Below are positions 26,693-41,462 of a DNA stretch of 64,000 nt, one piece after another. The stretch is from Gryganskiella cystojenkinii (Eukaryota > Mortierellomycota > Mortierellomycetes > Mortierellales > Mortierellaceae). The stretch lies in the NCBI GenBank assembly GCA_015852425.1, contig JAAAIG010000064.1, forward strand, positions 9,868 to 73,867. Reading direction: 5' to 3'. A model generated the notes under the pieces. That model saw nothing but the letters and a program-made list of their open reading frames with translations, did no database searches and was not told where the DNA came from. Position 1 is the stretch's first letter. Every line of letters starts with the position of its first letter. The translations under genes and the position numbers were made by a program.

Positions 26693-29468
26693 TATGTATG
26701 AGTTGTTGAAGTGAAGTAGGGGAAAGGGGGTATCGACGAAGGTAAGAAGAGGGAGATATAAATGAGAGTGGGGAGTAAGTGAGTATGAAAGGTAGGGGAT
26801 GAGCGAGTTTAAAAAGGTAGGGTGAGGATTGGAGGTATGGACAAAGTCGAGAGAAAAAGAGAAAAAAAAATGTTAAAAACGGAAACCAGGATGGTCCTTT
26901 TATATGTCGGAAAACGAAAGAACGGAGAAAGACAGCAAGCGCACGCGATGACAGGGGAAAGGAGGAGGGGAACAAGGCGTCCATCGGCCAGGCTTGGCAG
27001 CAACCCAAAGAAAAAGGCCTCGATTGGGAAAGAGAGATTATCGATCCACTCAACGCTGTTACCTGATCTGTCCGAGTTTGGACGTGTGATCTAGTTGTTC
27101 AGTGGACTAACGCGCTCCATTGGCTCAAAATGGTTTTTGCCAGTAAGCTTCACGCAACAATGTTTTAAATTGCTCGCTATTTTAGCAACAAAAAAAAAAA
27201 ATTAAAGACGGACAAATATACCCTAAAGACATAAAGTTGGGACATTCCTGCAGCTGCACAAACCAACTTTGGACTACCAACTGACGACGCCTGTCCAAAA
27301 GAGAATACACTTTGGCCCCTTCGCCTCTTTCCGTGTGTGTGCCACGGTTTCAGCCTCGGCCTTGCTGCGGGCCAATCGCCGATGCCGTTGAGATAGCGAC
27401 CACTCTTTCCACTCAGTGTCCCTGACGTCTACCCCTGGAAGGAGAGCGACAAAGAAAAGGTTGGCCTTCCCTTTTTGTCCAATGGCGAGGTATTTCGTAA
27501 GAACTTTGTCTCGATCCAAAACGAGTTCTTGCGTCGATGCGGGGATTCAAGGTCTAGATCGCTTTGTTTCTAACTTTGCTCCCGCAGAACGCCAGACCGC
27601 AGTTCGGACCCTTTATTCTCGAAAACGTCCATCCCAATCCATCCCTTACCACCTTCGTTCCTACCTGCCGCTTGTTACTGCAACAATGTTGATCTCGTCT
27701 TTCCTGAAGATCGCAAATAACACCTCCGTCTTGCCGATCTGCCTATCGGATATTAGTGGTGTTACAAAGAGGATCAACAATAAAAACAACTCATTTCTCG
27801 GGATCGACCAACAAAAACAACAGCACATGTTTGTGTGCCCCTCAGACTCGTCAATGTCCCAGAACAGAAATATTCTCACATTTGTTGTTGTTCGGTCATT
27901 ATTGTGTTCAATTTGTGTGTTTGTTGGGGGGTTGGATTCAATTTTTTTTTTTTTTTGTATTCTGTTTCTACCATAACCCAAACCTTGGAGTCTCCTCGTC
28001 ATTGGTCATTGGGAGAGGCAAATCCTTTTTGGCCAATCACATTTTAGATGCTCGTTGGTTTCAGGCCCTCACATGACCGCGGACGATAACTCTTGGTCCT
28101 TCTAGTCTCCGATCTGGTTCCTCAGCCCTTGGACCCCACTTGACCAAAAAGTCCCAAAATGGGAGGACTGGACTGAAAAGTTACCAACGGAAGGTGGACT
28201 GGATCGTGCAAACCAGGAGGCACCTCACGAATCGGACCCTTTTTTTACATTAGAAAACCAGTAGATCTACACAAACAAAACCAGTCAAAAAGCAAGCGGG
28301 TCAGCGACAAGTTGTTCACACCATACAACATTGACTACATGTACGTCTTGCCCTTCATCGCAGAGCAGGCTTTGCTCGTGAGCACATAAACAGAGCAAAA
28401 GACCGAAACGGCAAAGCTCCTTTACGATCTGTCGCTACCTGTGTTTCCGCATGGACATCAAAAACAAACCGCTGTTTTTGTACGTGTTCTGTAACCTCAG
28501 TGGCAACGCTCGAAGTGTGAGAAGAAAAATAACCCGGAAGCTTCGCCTTTTCAATCAAATGGTTGGTCGCTGCGGGGACGCTCAAGCCACGGGAAACAAT
28601 CTCTCTCTGTATTATTGAAAGAGGTGTACAAGGCGAAACGGCAAACAAAAAAAAATAAAAATTATTTTACTTTTTTGCTCTTTCTTTTCATGCTGTATCT
28701 GCTGCTCTCAAGCTTCCTTTGCCAGGTTCGACGGCTGGTTAGACAAAAGGCATCCAAAAAGAACTTCGATCCAGGCGCAATCTCAGCAAGACTACCATCT
28801 CTGGGCCGCGACCCAGTCCTTTTTCACTTTCATGGTGCCGTGTTTGGTATCTCCAGTCTCCAGCATTGTCTGCGTTGCCTCACGAGTTGAAGAATTGGCC
28901 GATAGATGTGACCTAACTTGCTGGATCAAAGTTCTTATTTCGTACCTCCATTACGGTAAACTCCTCCCCGGTGGAAACGACCAGATCGCTACCTCGCCAG
29001 CTGTTTTCAAACGCCTATGCTTACTACAGGACTCAAAAGTTTTCGAAGAACAACACTAATGAGAGCGGTCGAAGCAGACTCCGCCGTGTTGTATAGTCCA
29101 ATATCGTCCATCGCTGTTATCTCATCATTTCGCCGAAAGAGCTACACGCTCTTCAAGGTTCCAGGCTCTGATCTGGACGAAACTCCGACTCGCCCCTTGT
29201 GAAAAACCTTTTCCGCGTTGAACGGTTGGTCATATTGATCACAGAGTGAGCTCAAGGAAAAGAGGGGGCCAGGAACCAATACTTTTCATGGGTACAGGAG
29301 ATGACGAGAGAGGGGAGAGCTTGTTCTGTGGCTAAACGCGAGTTCAAAGATGGTAAAATGGTTGGTGTGGCGAGTGTTCGTGAATTAAAACACCACCCGA
29401 TTCAGGACTGTTAGACTGCGTTATGTTTATTGGAGCACTTAAAGATGTTCTTATCGTTGGTAGACTTT
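26693..29468. other. Gene-poor region of about 2.8 kb
   Basis: Upstream flank of the permease (26693 to about 27100, CT-rich on the minus strand, so probably its leader), then more than 2 kb without a recognisable gene. Two minus-strand stretches look coding-like but have no ATG: 27274-27519, and the pair 28670-28820 plus 28433-28603, which could be joined by a GTAAAA...CAG intron. See the findings. T and A homopolymers are common. No tRNA or transposon was recognised. Confidence 0.5.
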
Positions 29469-30722
29469 TTACTCTTCACCAGGATCTACGTCGAGGTTTG
29501 GACATGGGACTGTGTAGATCTCGCCAGTCTCGACCACATACCCAGACAGAGCTCGCCCATAGACGCAACCGCTGTCCAGTCCGATTGACCACTGCTTCAC
29601 ATTCAAAGATCGACCTGCATCATGTCCGTAAACAACCAGGTATTCATACTTGTCGCGGTTAACGACACTGGAGTGCATGTTGTTAAATTCGTTGGCCCAC
29701 GCGTTGCCTTTCTTCTTCTTTCGTGAAGGTGTTCCGTCGTCGAGGATATTTCGCACATTGACAAGGACCCATGGGAGTTGGCTCTCTATACCCACGCTGG
29801 GATCGACACCTGCATGGAGGACATGGATAGGCACCTTGTGGGTTGACATTTCCTTGGGTAATGTAAGAACGAGTGGACAACTCAGTAGGTACTGGTACTG
29901 ATCGTTATTCATTTGCTGGGCGATATGGTGATGCTCAGAGTTCTCAACGAGGTCTGAAGGGATATCCTCCATTTGGGCCGGACGGCGCACAGAGCTCACA
30001 TCAGCATCGTACTCGGGAGCGTTCTCGTCATCGGCGACCTCAGGACGCGTCTTGGAGTCCATTTCGAGCATGTTCTTCTGAGTGGGGTTCAGGCTGTCGA
30101 GATAGCCCTTCCAGCGAATGACTTTATCGTCATGGTTGCCTCGGACGCACTTGGCATTCAAGGACCGGGCTTTGTCAATGACCTCCAATGACTGTGGCCC
30201 TTTGGCGACCAGATCGCCGGCCAAGATCAGGTTGTCTTTGGTATTATCGAACCCAATTTGCTTTAAAAACCCCTCGAATCCGACGAGACTGCCGTGGATG
30301 TCCCCGACAACTATGGTACGACTGGCTTGCGCGACTTGAAAATCACCAGAGTTGACGGTGGACTCGTAGGTGTAATGTGCGAAAGGATCGGAAGGGAGAG
30401 ACGCGGGAGGAGTCGAAGGTTGCTTCATTTTCTGGATTTCAAAGTCGCCGCCCTCATCGCCTCTATCGTCGTTGTTATCATCATTTTGGTCGCTCCTTGC
30501 CCTGACTCGAAGAGGCGGCTGACTGTTTGGGGAAAGGGGCATTGGTGACAGGCTCGCTTCTAGGGCAAGATTTGATGGAGGGTCTGCTCGAGCGATGTTG
30601 GGTTTTCGATTGATCAACAGTGAATGAGGGACACTGCGAACGACGGGCGAGAGAGTGCAAACGGCTAGGATGAAAACCATCCCCAGAGGGATTCTTGCCT
30701 GTCGGATGGACAAAATCAGCAT
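29469..30722 (-). CDS. Ppn2-like metallophosphoesterase with N-terminal membrane anchor
   Basis: A 417-residue single exon from ATG 30722; the open frame continues upstream only to a TTG at 30869. A hydrophobic segment at about residues 11-28 would act as a signal anchor. Metallophosphoesterase motifs are complete: GDIHGS (Asp141, His143), GDLVAKG, GNHDD (195-199), a histidine in VLHAGVD, and YGHDAGR near the C-terminus. The layout matches yeast Ppn2, a vacuolar PPP-superfamily endopolyphosphatase that cuts inorganic polyphosphate. A bacterial-type (Shewanella-like) phosphatase is an alternative. A Lys-rich insert (RKKKKG) separates the last two motifs. The gene is divergent from UBC7. Confidence 0.75.
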   Translation of the reverse strand: MLILSIRQARIPLGMVFILAVCTLSPVVRSVPHSLLINRKPNIARADPPSNLALEASLSPMPLSPNSQPPLRVRARSDQNDDNNDDRGDEGGDFEIQKMKQPSTPPASLPSDPFAHYTYESTVNSGDFQVAQASRTIVVGDIHGSLVGFEGFLKQIGFDNTKDNLILAGDLVAKGPQSLEVIDKARSLNAKCVRGNHDDKVIRWKGYLDSLNPTQKNMLEMDSKTRPEVADDENAPEYDADVSSVRRPAQMEDIPSDLVENSEHHHIAQQMNNDQYQYLLSCPLVLTLPKEMSTHKVPIHVLHAGVDPSVGIESQLPWVLVNVRNILDDGTPSRKKKKGNAWANEFNNMHSSVVNRDKYEYLVVYGHDAGRSLNVKQWSIGLDSGCVYGRALSGYVVETGEIYTVPCPNLDVDPGEE

Positions 30723-31590
30723 GAGACAGAGAGTTTTTGTCCAGGGTTTTGAAGGGTGAGTGCGGGAATGAAGGTCCTTGTTTAAGGGAAGATATATAAT
30801 TGTGGATGACGGATGAGCAAAGAGTAAAAGATGATAGATAACCTCTGCTCTTCTCAGGTGAATAAGCAACTACTGCGATGGACGAAAAAGCGGTGGTTGT
30901 TGTTCTCGTTGTTACTACTGTGGATGATCCGGAAGATTGTTTCTGATGAGTAGGTCGTCACAGAGGAGGAGAAGAAAAAAAGGAAAGGAAAGACTGGTAC
31001 TTTGAGGAATATTACAGTCTTAGCCGTTCAATTTATAGATACGAGTTCGAATGCAAGGACAAGCAAGGATATTCAAGGGTCCTAGCTGGAGGACCACTCG
31101 AGTTTGCACATGGGTCCAACGGCATAGTCTAGGATATCACCCTGAAAATGACCTTAACGCTGCCAGGGGTAGGAGACGGCTTGTCGGTCGGGTGTCTGGA
31201 AGTGTGACATGTCCAGGTGGACCAAAGACGGGGGTCTGCTCCCTTTCTTTCCCTCGGTTCTTCATAACAGTAATCTACGAGACGAGGGGTGTATGAGCCA
31301 ATCAGAGGACTGACAGGATTGGCTGTGCCCCGTGACCACGGGCATCCACTGTATTAATCCCTTGGAATGATCATTTCATCATCATTCTGCCACAGCGCAC
31401 GACTTGACTCGAAACACCTACCTCAGCCCTTTACGGAACAACACGACGCGGCAGAAAACCTTGATTCTGGACACAGCTTGGATATTGAAATCAGGATCAT
31501 CCCGAACGACATCTCTTTTCTCGACCTGAAACGACAGCAGGACCCATTCCTTTTCAAACTCGCATTTGACCAGAGCAACACGCAACAAAC
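30723..31590. other. Divergent intergenic region
   Basis: About 870 bp between the Ppn2-like gene and UBC7. A TATATAA-like stretch at 30792-30799 could serve the minus-strand gene. No coding sequence recognised. Confidence 0.5.
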
Positions 31591-32609
31591 ATGTACAAGA
31601 CCATGGGACCCACCGCACTCAAGAGACTTATGACCGAGTACCGGGAGTTGACTCTGCATGCCCCTGAGGGGATTACTGCAGGTAAAGGACGACCGGAAGA
31701 ATGGCCAACGAGGATGAACTAAGGCACAGCGCCATAAGCATCACGTTGATGGAGTCAAGACCTTGTCACTCTATACCTGACCTTTGTCGTCTGACTCGTT
31801 CTTGACCATTGACATTGCCCCTTTCATTCTAGGCCCCATCACCGAGGAGAACTTTTTCGAATGGGAGGCATTGATTGAGTAAGTCGCTGTTGTTGGATAG
31901 CGCAAGATCGATTGCATCTCTGACTCCAGTCACTCATGTTTTTTTTTTTGTTGCGTTCTCCTAATCAACTTGTTTAGGGGACCTCAGGACACCCCGTATG
32001 AAGGAGGCATCTTTCCTGCTACCTTGATCTTCCCCAAGGACTATCCGCTCTCTCCTCCTCAGATGAAGTTTACCTGCGAGATGTTCCACCCAAACAGTAT
32101 GTTGATCAGGCACCAGCTTTTATTTTATTTTTTGTTTGCCCATATTCAAAATCGTTGCTACATGATCTTGCTTTTCCCTCTCCCTCATCGGTTCCTGGGC
32201 ACTTTCCGTTGTCCTTTCACATAGTCTACCAGGATGGTACTGTTTGCATTTCAATCCTCCATGCACCAGGAGATGACCCCAACATGTATGAGTCGAGTTC
32301 GGAACGCTGGAGTCCTGTGCAGAGCGTGGAAAAGATCCTGTTGTCTGTTTTGAGCATGCTTGCAGAGCCCAACGACGAGAGTGGAGCCAACATCGAGGCA
32401 TGCGTAAGTTTCTGAAGAGAATATCTTTTTTTCGACTGTTCCTTTACGATCGAGTCAATTGCTTCTGTAGAGACAATACTGAACTTTACTTCTACTTCTC
32501 GCTGTTTCTTTTTTTTTTTTGTGGCCACCTCTAGAAAGTTTGGCGATCAGACAGGAAACACTTTGATGACATTGTCCGGAGTACGGTCAGGAAAACTCTT
32601 GGTCTCTAG
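31591..32609 (+). CDS. UBC7: Ubiquitin-conjugating enzyme E2, Ubc7/UBE2G2 type
   Basis: Five exons: 31591-31681, 31833-31878, 31978-32096, 32225-32403 and 32535-32609, giving 169 residues (human UBE2G2 is 165). All introns are GT-AG and frame-consistent. The catalytic cysteine is Cys93 in [14 protein letters not shown], and the HPN motif lies at 83-85. The acidic loop insert typical of UBE2G2/Ubc7 (from HAPGDDP to [11 protein letters not shown]) is intact. This E2 works in ER-associated degradation with Hrd1- or Doa10-type ligases and is recruited to the ER by Cue1-like proteins. Identity along the protein is very high to the metazoan sequence as I recall it. The C-terminus KTLGL matches the family (KSLGL). 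Confidence 0.96.
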
Positions 32610-33231
32610 GCAACATAAACCACACAATAAAGAAAAGACATTTATCATTCTCTCTCTTCAATCATGATGACCCACCACTTTGGTGAGAGTGGCCCTTGCA
32701 TTGTAGCATTACCATCGCGTAAGACACAAAAAGAATATTTGAGAAATAAAATATATTTTGTTTGAAATTTAATAGAAAAAAAAGAGTCGAGACTTGATGA
32801 AGAAAAAGATATACACACTCCCTAGCCGCACGCATTATCGTGTTGGATCAAAAAAAAATCTCGAGTGCCATAAGCGACGAGGCCACCTCACGGTATGCCC
32901 GTCTTTCGCCGTAACACTCGATAACAATTTTTTTTTGACCATCAGGTTCAAAGAGTATTTCTCACCGAGATCTTCTGGCACATCTTCACAACTCCGACAG
33001 GTTCCTTTTATGTGCCCCAACAATTGTCCACAAAAATAAATTGTGTAAACCGTGGGAAAAGGAACAAGAGAGCATTTGAAGTAAAGAAGGGAAGATCAAG
33101 GACCCCTGGTGTTGTTCTTCTTTCTTCGTCTCGACAAAAAGGTGGAAAATATATACTGCAGAAAAAAGAATGATTGAGGATAAAAAAGGAAAAGGTCAGT
33201 AGAAGAATCGGTCGCCGGTCCCCTTGGATAT
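32610..33231. other. Convergent 3' region
   Basis: About 620 bp between the ends of UBC7 and THI4, AT-rich with several A and T homopolymers. No gene seen. Confidence 0.6.
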
Positions 33232-35467
<2,236 letters not shown>

Positions 35468-38400
35468 ATGTCAGAGTCGACATTCTTCCGCTCCGAGGAG
35501 ATGTCGCTGATTCAGCTGTACATCCCGGTCGAGGTCGCTCAACCAACGGTCGCAGAGCTGGGCGAACTGGGTCTAGTGCAGTTCCGGGATGTAAGTCATT
35601 GTCTCTTTGGTGAATTCTTCTTGTTTGACCTCTCTTTTTTCACAAATGGTCCCTGACAGCCTGCTCTGTGTTGCCCTCAATTAGCTCAACCCGGATGTTA
35701 ATGCGTTTCAGCGCGCGTTCGTGAATGAGATTCGACGCTTTGACGAGATGGAACGTCGACTGCGTGAGTGTTTGTCCTCTGGTTTGCTGTATTATTACCG
35801 TTTGTTACTTCTTTTTTTTCTTTTTGCTTACAGTCCACTCTTCTTTTCCTTGTTTACTGTCCCCCGCAGGTTTCTTCACCCAGCAAATCGAAAAGGCCGA
35901 GATTCCAGTTCGATCCTCTTACTCAACCGCACACTTGTCTCGAGCACGATCTCGTCAAGAACTCGACGATCTGGAGCAGCGTCTCTCCGCACACGAGAAC
36001 CGTCTCTTACAAATGAACAACTCGCACGAAACCATGCAACGCCGTTACTTGGAGCTAACAGAGCTGAAGCACGTCCTCAGAGAGACTTCAGACTTTTTGC
36101 AAGAGGTGCGGTCCTGCCAACCTCCATGACAATATTTGCCAGACAGGGCAATGCGGCGCCCATGTCCATGATCAGTTCTATCTAACACAATTTTTTTTTT
36201 GTGTTATTCTTGTCAAAATAGGCCGCGTCGCATCAGGAAGAGATCCGTCACTCTTTTGACGAACCTCGTGCGCCTTTACTGGACGACCTGGAGACTGGAC
36301 CATCGCAAGAAACCCATAATCTGGGTCTCACTCTTGGGAACGTCACAGGCGTGATACCCCGGAGCAAGATGCTGACATTTGAGCGAATTCTTTGGCGGTC
36401 TCTTCGTGGCAACCTGTACATGAACACGGTCGAAGTCGAGGAGCCTGTCATTGATCCCTCAACCGATGTTGCAGTCGAAAAGAACGTCTTCATCGTCTTT
36501 GCGCACGGTCGCGAGATTTTGGCAAAAATTCGAAAGGTCGCAGAATCCCTAGGTGCAACCCTGTACCCAATTGACTCCAACTCTGAGCGTCGTCACGAAG
36601 CTCTCCTCGATGTTGTCCGACAAATCGAAGAATTCAACTCCGTTCTGATGAATACATCTCAGACTCGCCGCCTTGAGCTTGTACGGATCTCAGAGAACCT
36701 GACTGCTTGGATGACCATCGTCAAGAAGGAGAAGGCGACCTATCACACTATGAATCACTTCATCTATGACGTCAACCGCAAGTGTTTGATCGCTGAAGGT
36801 TGGTGTCCTACTAACGAGATTGGTACCATTCAAACAGCGCTCCGCAGTGTGACCGAACAGTCAGGATCCACGGCTCCATCTATTTTGAACGAGCTCCGTA
36901 CGCAGAAAGAGCCACCGACCTACCACAAGACCAACAAATTTACGGCCGGGTTCCAGGCGATCGTGGACGCGTACGGAATGGCCCGCTACCGTGAGGTGAA
37001 TCCCGGTCTGTTCACGATGATCTCTTTTCCATTCCTTTTTGCAGTCATGTTTGGAGATGTTGGTCATGGATTCCTTGTGTTCCTTTTGGGACTCTGGCTA
37101 GTTATGAACGAACGCAAGTTGGCCCATGTAGACGGAGAGGTAACTATCTAACATGAGGGTCTTTATCAGCGGGAGAGTTGCAGATGGAGATATATTTGTC
37201 CTTGTGGAATTTTAAGAATTTAATTGACCCAGCCATTCTGTATTCTGTTTATAGATGTTTGGTATGATGTTTGGAGGTCGCTATATCGTGTTGCTCATGG
37301 GTGCGTTCTCAGTCTTTACAGGAATGATGTACAACGACATATTTTCTCGAGTCTTGCCATTTTTCCAGTCTGGATGGGTCTTTAATATTCCGGAGGACTA
37401 TGATGGCAAGACTACGATTGTCGCTCAGCCCAACGGAAACATTTACCCCTTTGGCATCGATTATGCCTGGCATGGAACGGAGAACTACCTACTTTTCACG
37501 AACTCGTACAAGATGAAGATGTCGGTTATTCTCGGAGTTATCCACATGTCGTTCGGAATCTGCATGGTGTATTACAATGCAAAGTTCTTCCGCAGGCCCA
37601 TCGATATCATCGGAGGGTTTATCCCTCAGATGCTGTTTATGCAGAGTTTGTTTGGATACCTGATCATGATGATCATGTACAAGTGGACCGTAAACTGGAA
37701 CGAGACAGATGCGGCTGGTCATTCTGTCCGTAACTCACCCCCGAGTCTGCTCAACACCATGATCTACATGTTTTTGAGTCCTGGATCTGTGGCCGATGGC
37801 GATAAGCTGTATCCTGGGCAGGTATGTCTCTTTTTTGTTTATATGACTCTGCTGTTCACAGAGCAAGGGGGAGAGGTTAATGGCAATGAGAGGATCAACG
37901 CGAAATATTTATTGGTATTATTAGGGATTTGTCCAAGGATTGCTTGTGTTATTGGCGTTCATCTGTATCCCGTGGATGCTGTTCCTCAAACCCTACTATC
38001 TCAAGTGGGAACACAACAAGGCTCGTGCAATGGGATACCATCTGCCCTCGGAGAATAATGTCCGTATCAGCACAGACAGCAGCGACTCGGATGATGTTGG
38101 TGGTGCAGTTGTGGCGGAGGACAGCGATGGTGAGCAAGGCGAACACGGTGAACACGGCGAGGAGTTTGAGTTTTCGGAAGAGTTGATTCACCAGGTGATT
38201 CACACTATCGATTTCTGTCTGGGCTGCATTTCAAACACTGCGTCGTATCTGCGACTGTGGGCGCTGTCATTGGCTCATGCTCAGCTCTCGGAGGTGCTGT
38301 GGACGATGACTCTGGGGAAGGCCTGGCAGTTCTCAGGAACAACGGGAGTGTTCCTGACGATTGTGATGTTTACAATGTGGTTCACGCTGACGATTGGGAT

Positions 38401-38548
38401 TTTGATTGGAATGGAGGGATTGTCTGCGTTCCTGCACGCGCTACGTCTGCACTGGGTCGAGTTCAACAACAAGTTTTATCAAGGCACCGGCTACCCATTC
38501 GAGCCGTTTTCGTTTGCGGCGATTCTGTCCGAGAAGGACGCTCCTTAG
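35468..38548 (+). CDS. VPH1: V-type proton ATPase subunit a (Vph1/Stv1)
   Basis: Six exons: 35468-35590, 35685-35763, 35870-36105, 36222-37139, 37255-37821 and 37925-38548, giving 848 residues (yeast Vph1 is 840). The ATG at 35468 puts [15 protein letters not shown] at the usual N-terminus. Conserved blocks include [13 protein letters not shown], the helical arm in exon 3, and [11 protein letters not shown] then [12 protein letters not shown] across exons 4/5. [20 protein letters not shown] holds the essential arginine at about residue 751 that faces the c-ring. It is the membrane stator/proton channel subunit of the V-ATPase and acidifies vacuole or Golgi. One isoform is visible, so vacuolar versus Golgi location cannot be assigned. 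The intron 3 donor is an atypical GTGCGG. A coding-like open stretch continues upstream of the start. Confidence 0.95.
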
Positions 38549-38827
38549 AAAAGAAATAAATCTACTTGGCATCCACGTGGCAAACAGTCACATTTTCTTG
38601 GCGTTTTTTCCTTTTTTTTTTGGCTCGCTGTTCGGTCGTTCGAAGAGAAGAGGAGCTCAATCACTCACGCCCTCTCCCTTTACAGCTCACTCTCACAGAG
38701 AGAGAAAGAGACAACACTTTTTTTTATTCTCCTTTTCTTGCCCTTCCTTTCTCTTTGCGTCTCTTTCTCATTCATTCGCCCACACATTCACAGCTAGTTC
38801 AAAAAAGACACCAGAATCAAAGTACAA

Positions 38828-40688
38828 ATGGCGTCGCTTCTCTTTGACGACATCACCTTTCCACGGGAACTTTATGACCCCGATACTCTCGATTTTGTCG
38901 CTCCAGTCTCCACCCTGCTGGCCTTTACCCCTCATATTCTTTCCCAGCTCGCAAAGACTTCTGAAGACACCCAAGAGCCTCTCCCAGGATGGCAACCTCG
39001 CCCCCAACCTTCTCCTTCTCAAGTCAAGGATGAGGGCAACAACCCACACAACTCCACTACAACTGACCCATCACCAACATCCTCAAGTGGTCTTTTCTCG
39101 TCCTTTGCAAACCTAGCCTCCAGTCATGGAACCCAGCGAATCCTCGAGAATGGACTCTATCTCGCAGGACGATACATGGACGGAAGAGCCTCTTCCGCGT
39201 CATCCACTTCTTTTTCTTCCGGTCGCGCTTATGAACGTGAACTACGAGATCAAGAGAGGGACAGGGAAAGGAGTCAGCAACACCAGGGATCCTATTGGTT
39301 CGGGGCTAGCAATAATAACCAGCGGTCCTTTGAGCAACACCGCGAACAAGAACGAGCCCGCGTGCGAGAGCTGGAGGATCGATTGCTTCAGATGGAACGA
39401 GATCTCTATCAAAATACAGCAATGGCACGGTCAGAAATCGAACAACAACGCCGAGAACGTTTAAAACTCGAACAAGAACTTGAGGTCCAAAAGTCCAAAC
39501 TCAAGAAACTTGAGCAAGAGATGGAGGACGAACAAAAGAAACGCGAAAAGGAAAAGAAGGATCAACAGGAGCGAGACATAGAAGAAAAGAAAAGACAAGA
39601 AAAAGAAAAAGAGAACGAGAAGGTCGAGCGAGAAGCGGAAGAGACAAAAAAGAAGTTGAAGGAAAAAGAAAAGCGAGAGTCCAGCAAGGACGGAGATGCC
39701 GAAGACAAGAACAAGGCTCTGACCACAAAAAAATCGGATGATACCGCACTCGCAGCCAAGGCGGTCTTGATTGCTACGGTCGGCGTCGCGTCCTTGGTCA
39801 TGTCCCTGTACTCGGCTCACAAGGCTTCTTCGACGTATTCGGTAGTCACCTTTCATGATCAACTAGAGCAACTGATGCAGCAGTGCGAGGGTGTAATCCA
39901 GTCGACAGAGGCTTGGATCAGCGAACAGTTTTTGGAAGTCCCAGATCAAGTCCGAGAGGACGTTCGCATGATCAAAGAGTTGATGGAGACGATCCAGCGA
40001 CTGGATCCAAGAAGTGAAAAGAAGGTACAGCTGAAGGCTAGTATCTGACTCCGGAAAGAGTGCAGCGATCACCATTACTAAAACTATTACACATGGTTAT
40101 ATACATATATGATAGGCAGAGACAGTTGCCTGGTCGATGTCCGCTGTAGGATCACTGGGTGCCGTCGGAGGAGTCGTAATTGGAAGTACGATGGCGATCG
40201 CAAGTGGAGGCACCCTCGTCGTGGGCTGTGCTCTGTATGGCGTCATTACCAGAGCTCGCTATAATGGACCCGAGTACAGTGCTGCCCGAAGCATGATGGA
40301 GTTACATGCTGTCAAGACTCTCCGTGCTCTTGGAGTCAACCCTTCCTCTCCTTCCATCTCACCTTCGACTACTTCATCCGCGACCGGAGGGAGGGCGACG
40401 CTGACTCCCACAAGACTTGAGCGACTGAGGATTGAGTTTGAAAGGAGAGAGGGTCATGATCTTAGGGATGCGGACGAAATCGATGGACTCGCGGTCGAGG
40501 AAGCCATGAAAAAATCATCTTTTGCGGCACCGTTCGTATCTCAAAAAAAGAGGGCTAGCGTTCGCATACATCAGGAGCAACAAGAGCAGGAGAGCAAGTT
40601 GGCTACATTGTTGTCGTCTATGGAGCAAGAGCGCCCGCTGGATGAACGACCTCATTTGACTATGAAGCGTGCAGTCGCTACCGCATAG
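38828..40688 (+). CDS. Unknown coiled-coil membrane protein
   Basis: Two exons, 38828-40024 and 40116-40688, joined by a 91-bp GTACAG...TAG intron in phase 0, giving 589 residues. Function not recognised. Order of features: a Ser/Pro-rich N-terminal part; a long Glu/Lys/Arg-rich coiled coil (about residues 140-300); a hydrophobic helix (about 316-334, VLIATVGVASLVM); a helical segment with one Cys; a second Gly/Ala-rich hydrophobic stretch formed just after the junction (about 407-444); and a charged, Gln/Glu-rich C-terminal tail. It could be an organelle membrane tether or scaffold, but no homologous family came to mind. Both exons have clear coding character and the junction is clean. It starts 280 bp after VPH1 on the same strand. 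Confidence 0.65.
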
Positions 40689-41462
40689 CACCCATTAACA
40701 TTCAATCAGTAAAATGGCACTCTTATCTCTCAAGCAAGAATTGCTTATTGTTGAATTCCTTATTGTCATCCAGTCCGTCATGGCCAACTATTGATAATTC
40801 CTGTTTATTTTTTCTTTTGAATGTTGTGTACCGCTGCTACCACTGGTTTATAGAGCCGTGAGGTGAGAAGTGGTGCTGACCTCTCAGTTTTGAGGTGTAG
40901 TGATCCGAGGACTCTCTTGATTATTTCGATCCATCCCCACCAGGAGATTCTCGCAAAAATTTCCCATGATCCGAGAGTTTGGTGCCCATTTCTTGAACAG
41001 AACGATCGAGTTCTTGAAGTTGGTATCAGAGGCCACTCTCGCACTGACGGCGTCTTTAACACCGTAGTCCATAGCCTGCTGGTCGATAACTTGGACAGTC
41101 AGACTTTACAGCTGGTGCTACTGCTAAAAGACGTTGCCAGTATCAGTGTCTGGAGAGGGGAGGCAATGAGAGTAGAACGAGACGATAAACAAAAAGAATC
41201 AAGCATAACGCATTTTTTATTTTTATTGGCAGTCAAACGAACGCGCGAAAAACAAGAGGTCTCCTCGCAAAATGCATCAGAAAAGACCGCTCCCTTTGGC
41301 AATACATTGCCATCCTTAAAAGCGCCGTACTCAAGCGGTGGTTAGGCTTTTGAGGATCCTTGCATGCAGTCTAACTATCGAGAACCTGCTATCGATTATG
41401 GATGGATCCAAAAGAGGCTACATTATTGCCGGTGGACTTGATCCCACTATCGCTCAAAAAGG
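40689..41462. other. Intergenic with coding-like minus-strand fragment
   Basis: Between the coiled-coil gene and the longin gene. A minus-strand open stretch (about 41100-40860) reads like coding sequence (for example FKNSIVLFKKWAPNSR and FCENLLVGMD). It has no good start or splice context and no recognised homologue. A second short piece (about 41320-41240, containing LPKGAVFSDAFCEE) lies upstream. They may be parts of a broken gene. Confidence 0.4.

Noticed and set aside
30723..30869. N-terminal extension of the Ppn2-like protein to 30869
   Set aside because: It begins at TTG and would bury the likely signal anchor; the ATG at 30722 is the better start.
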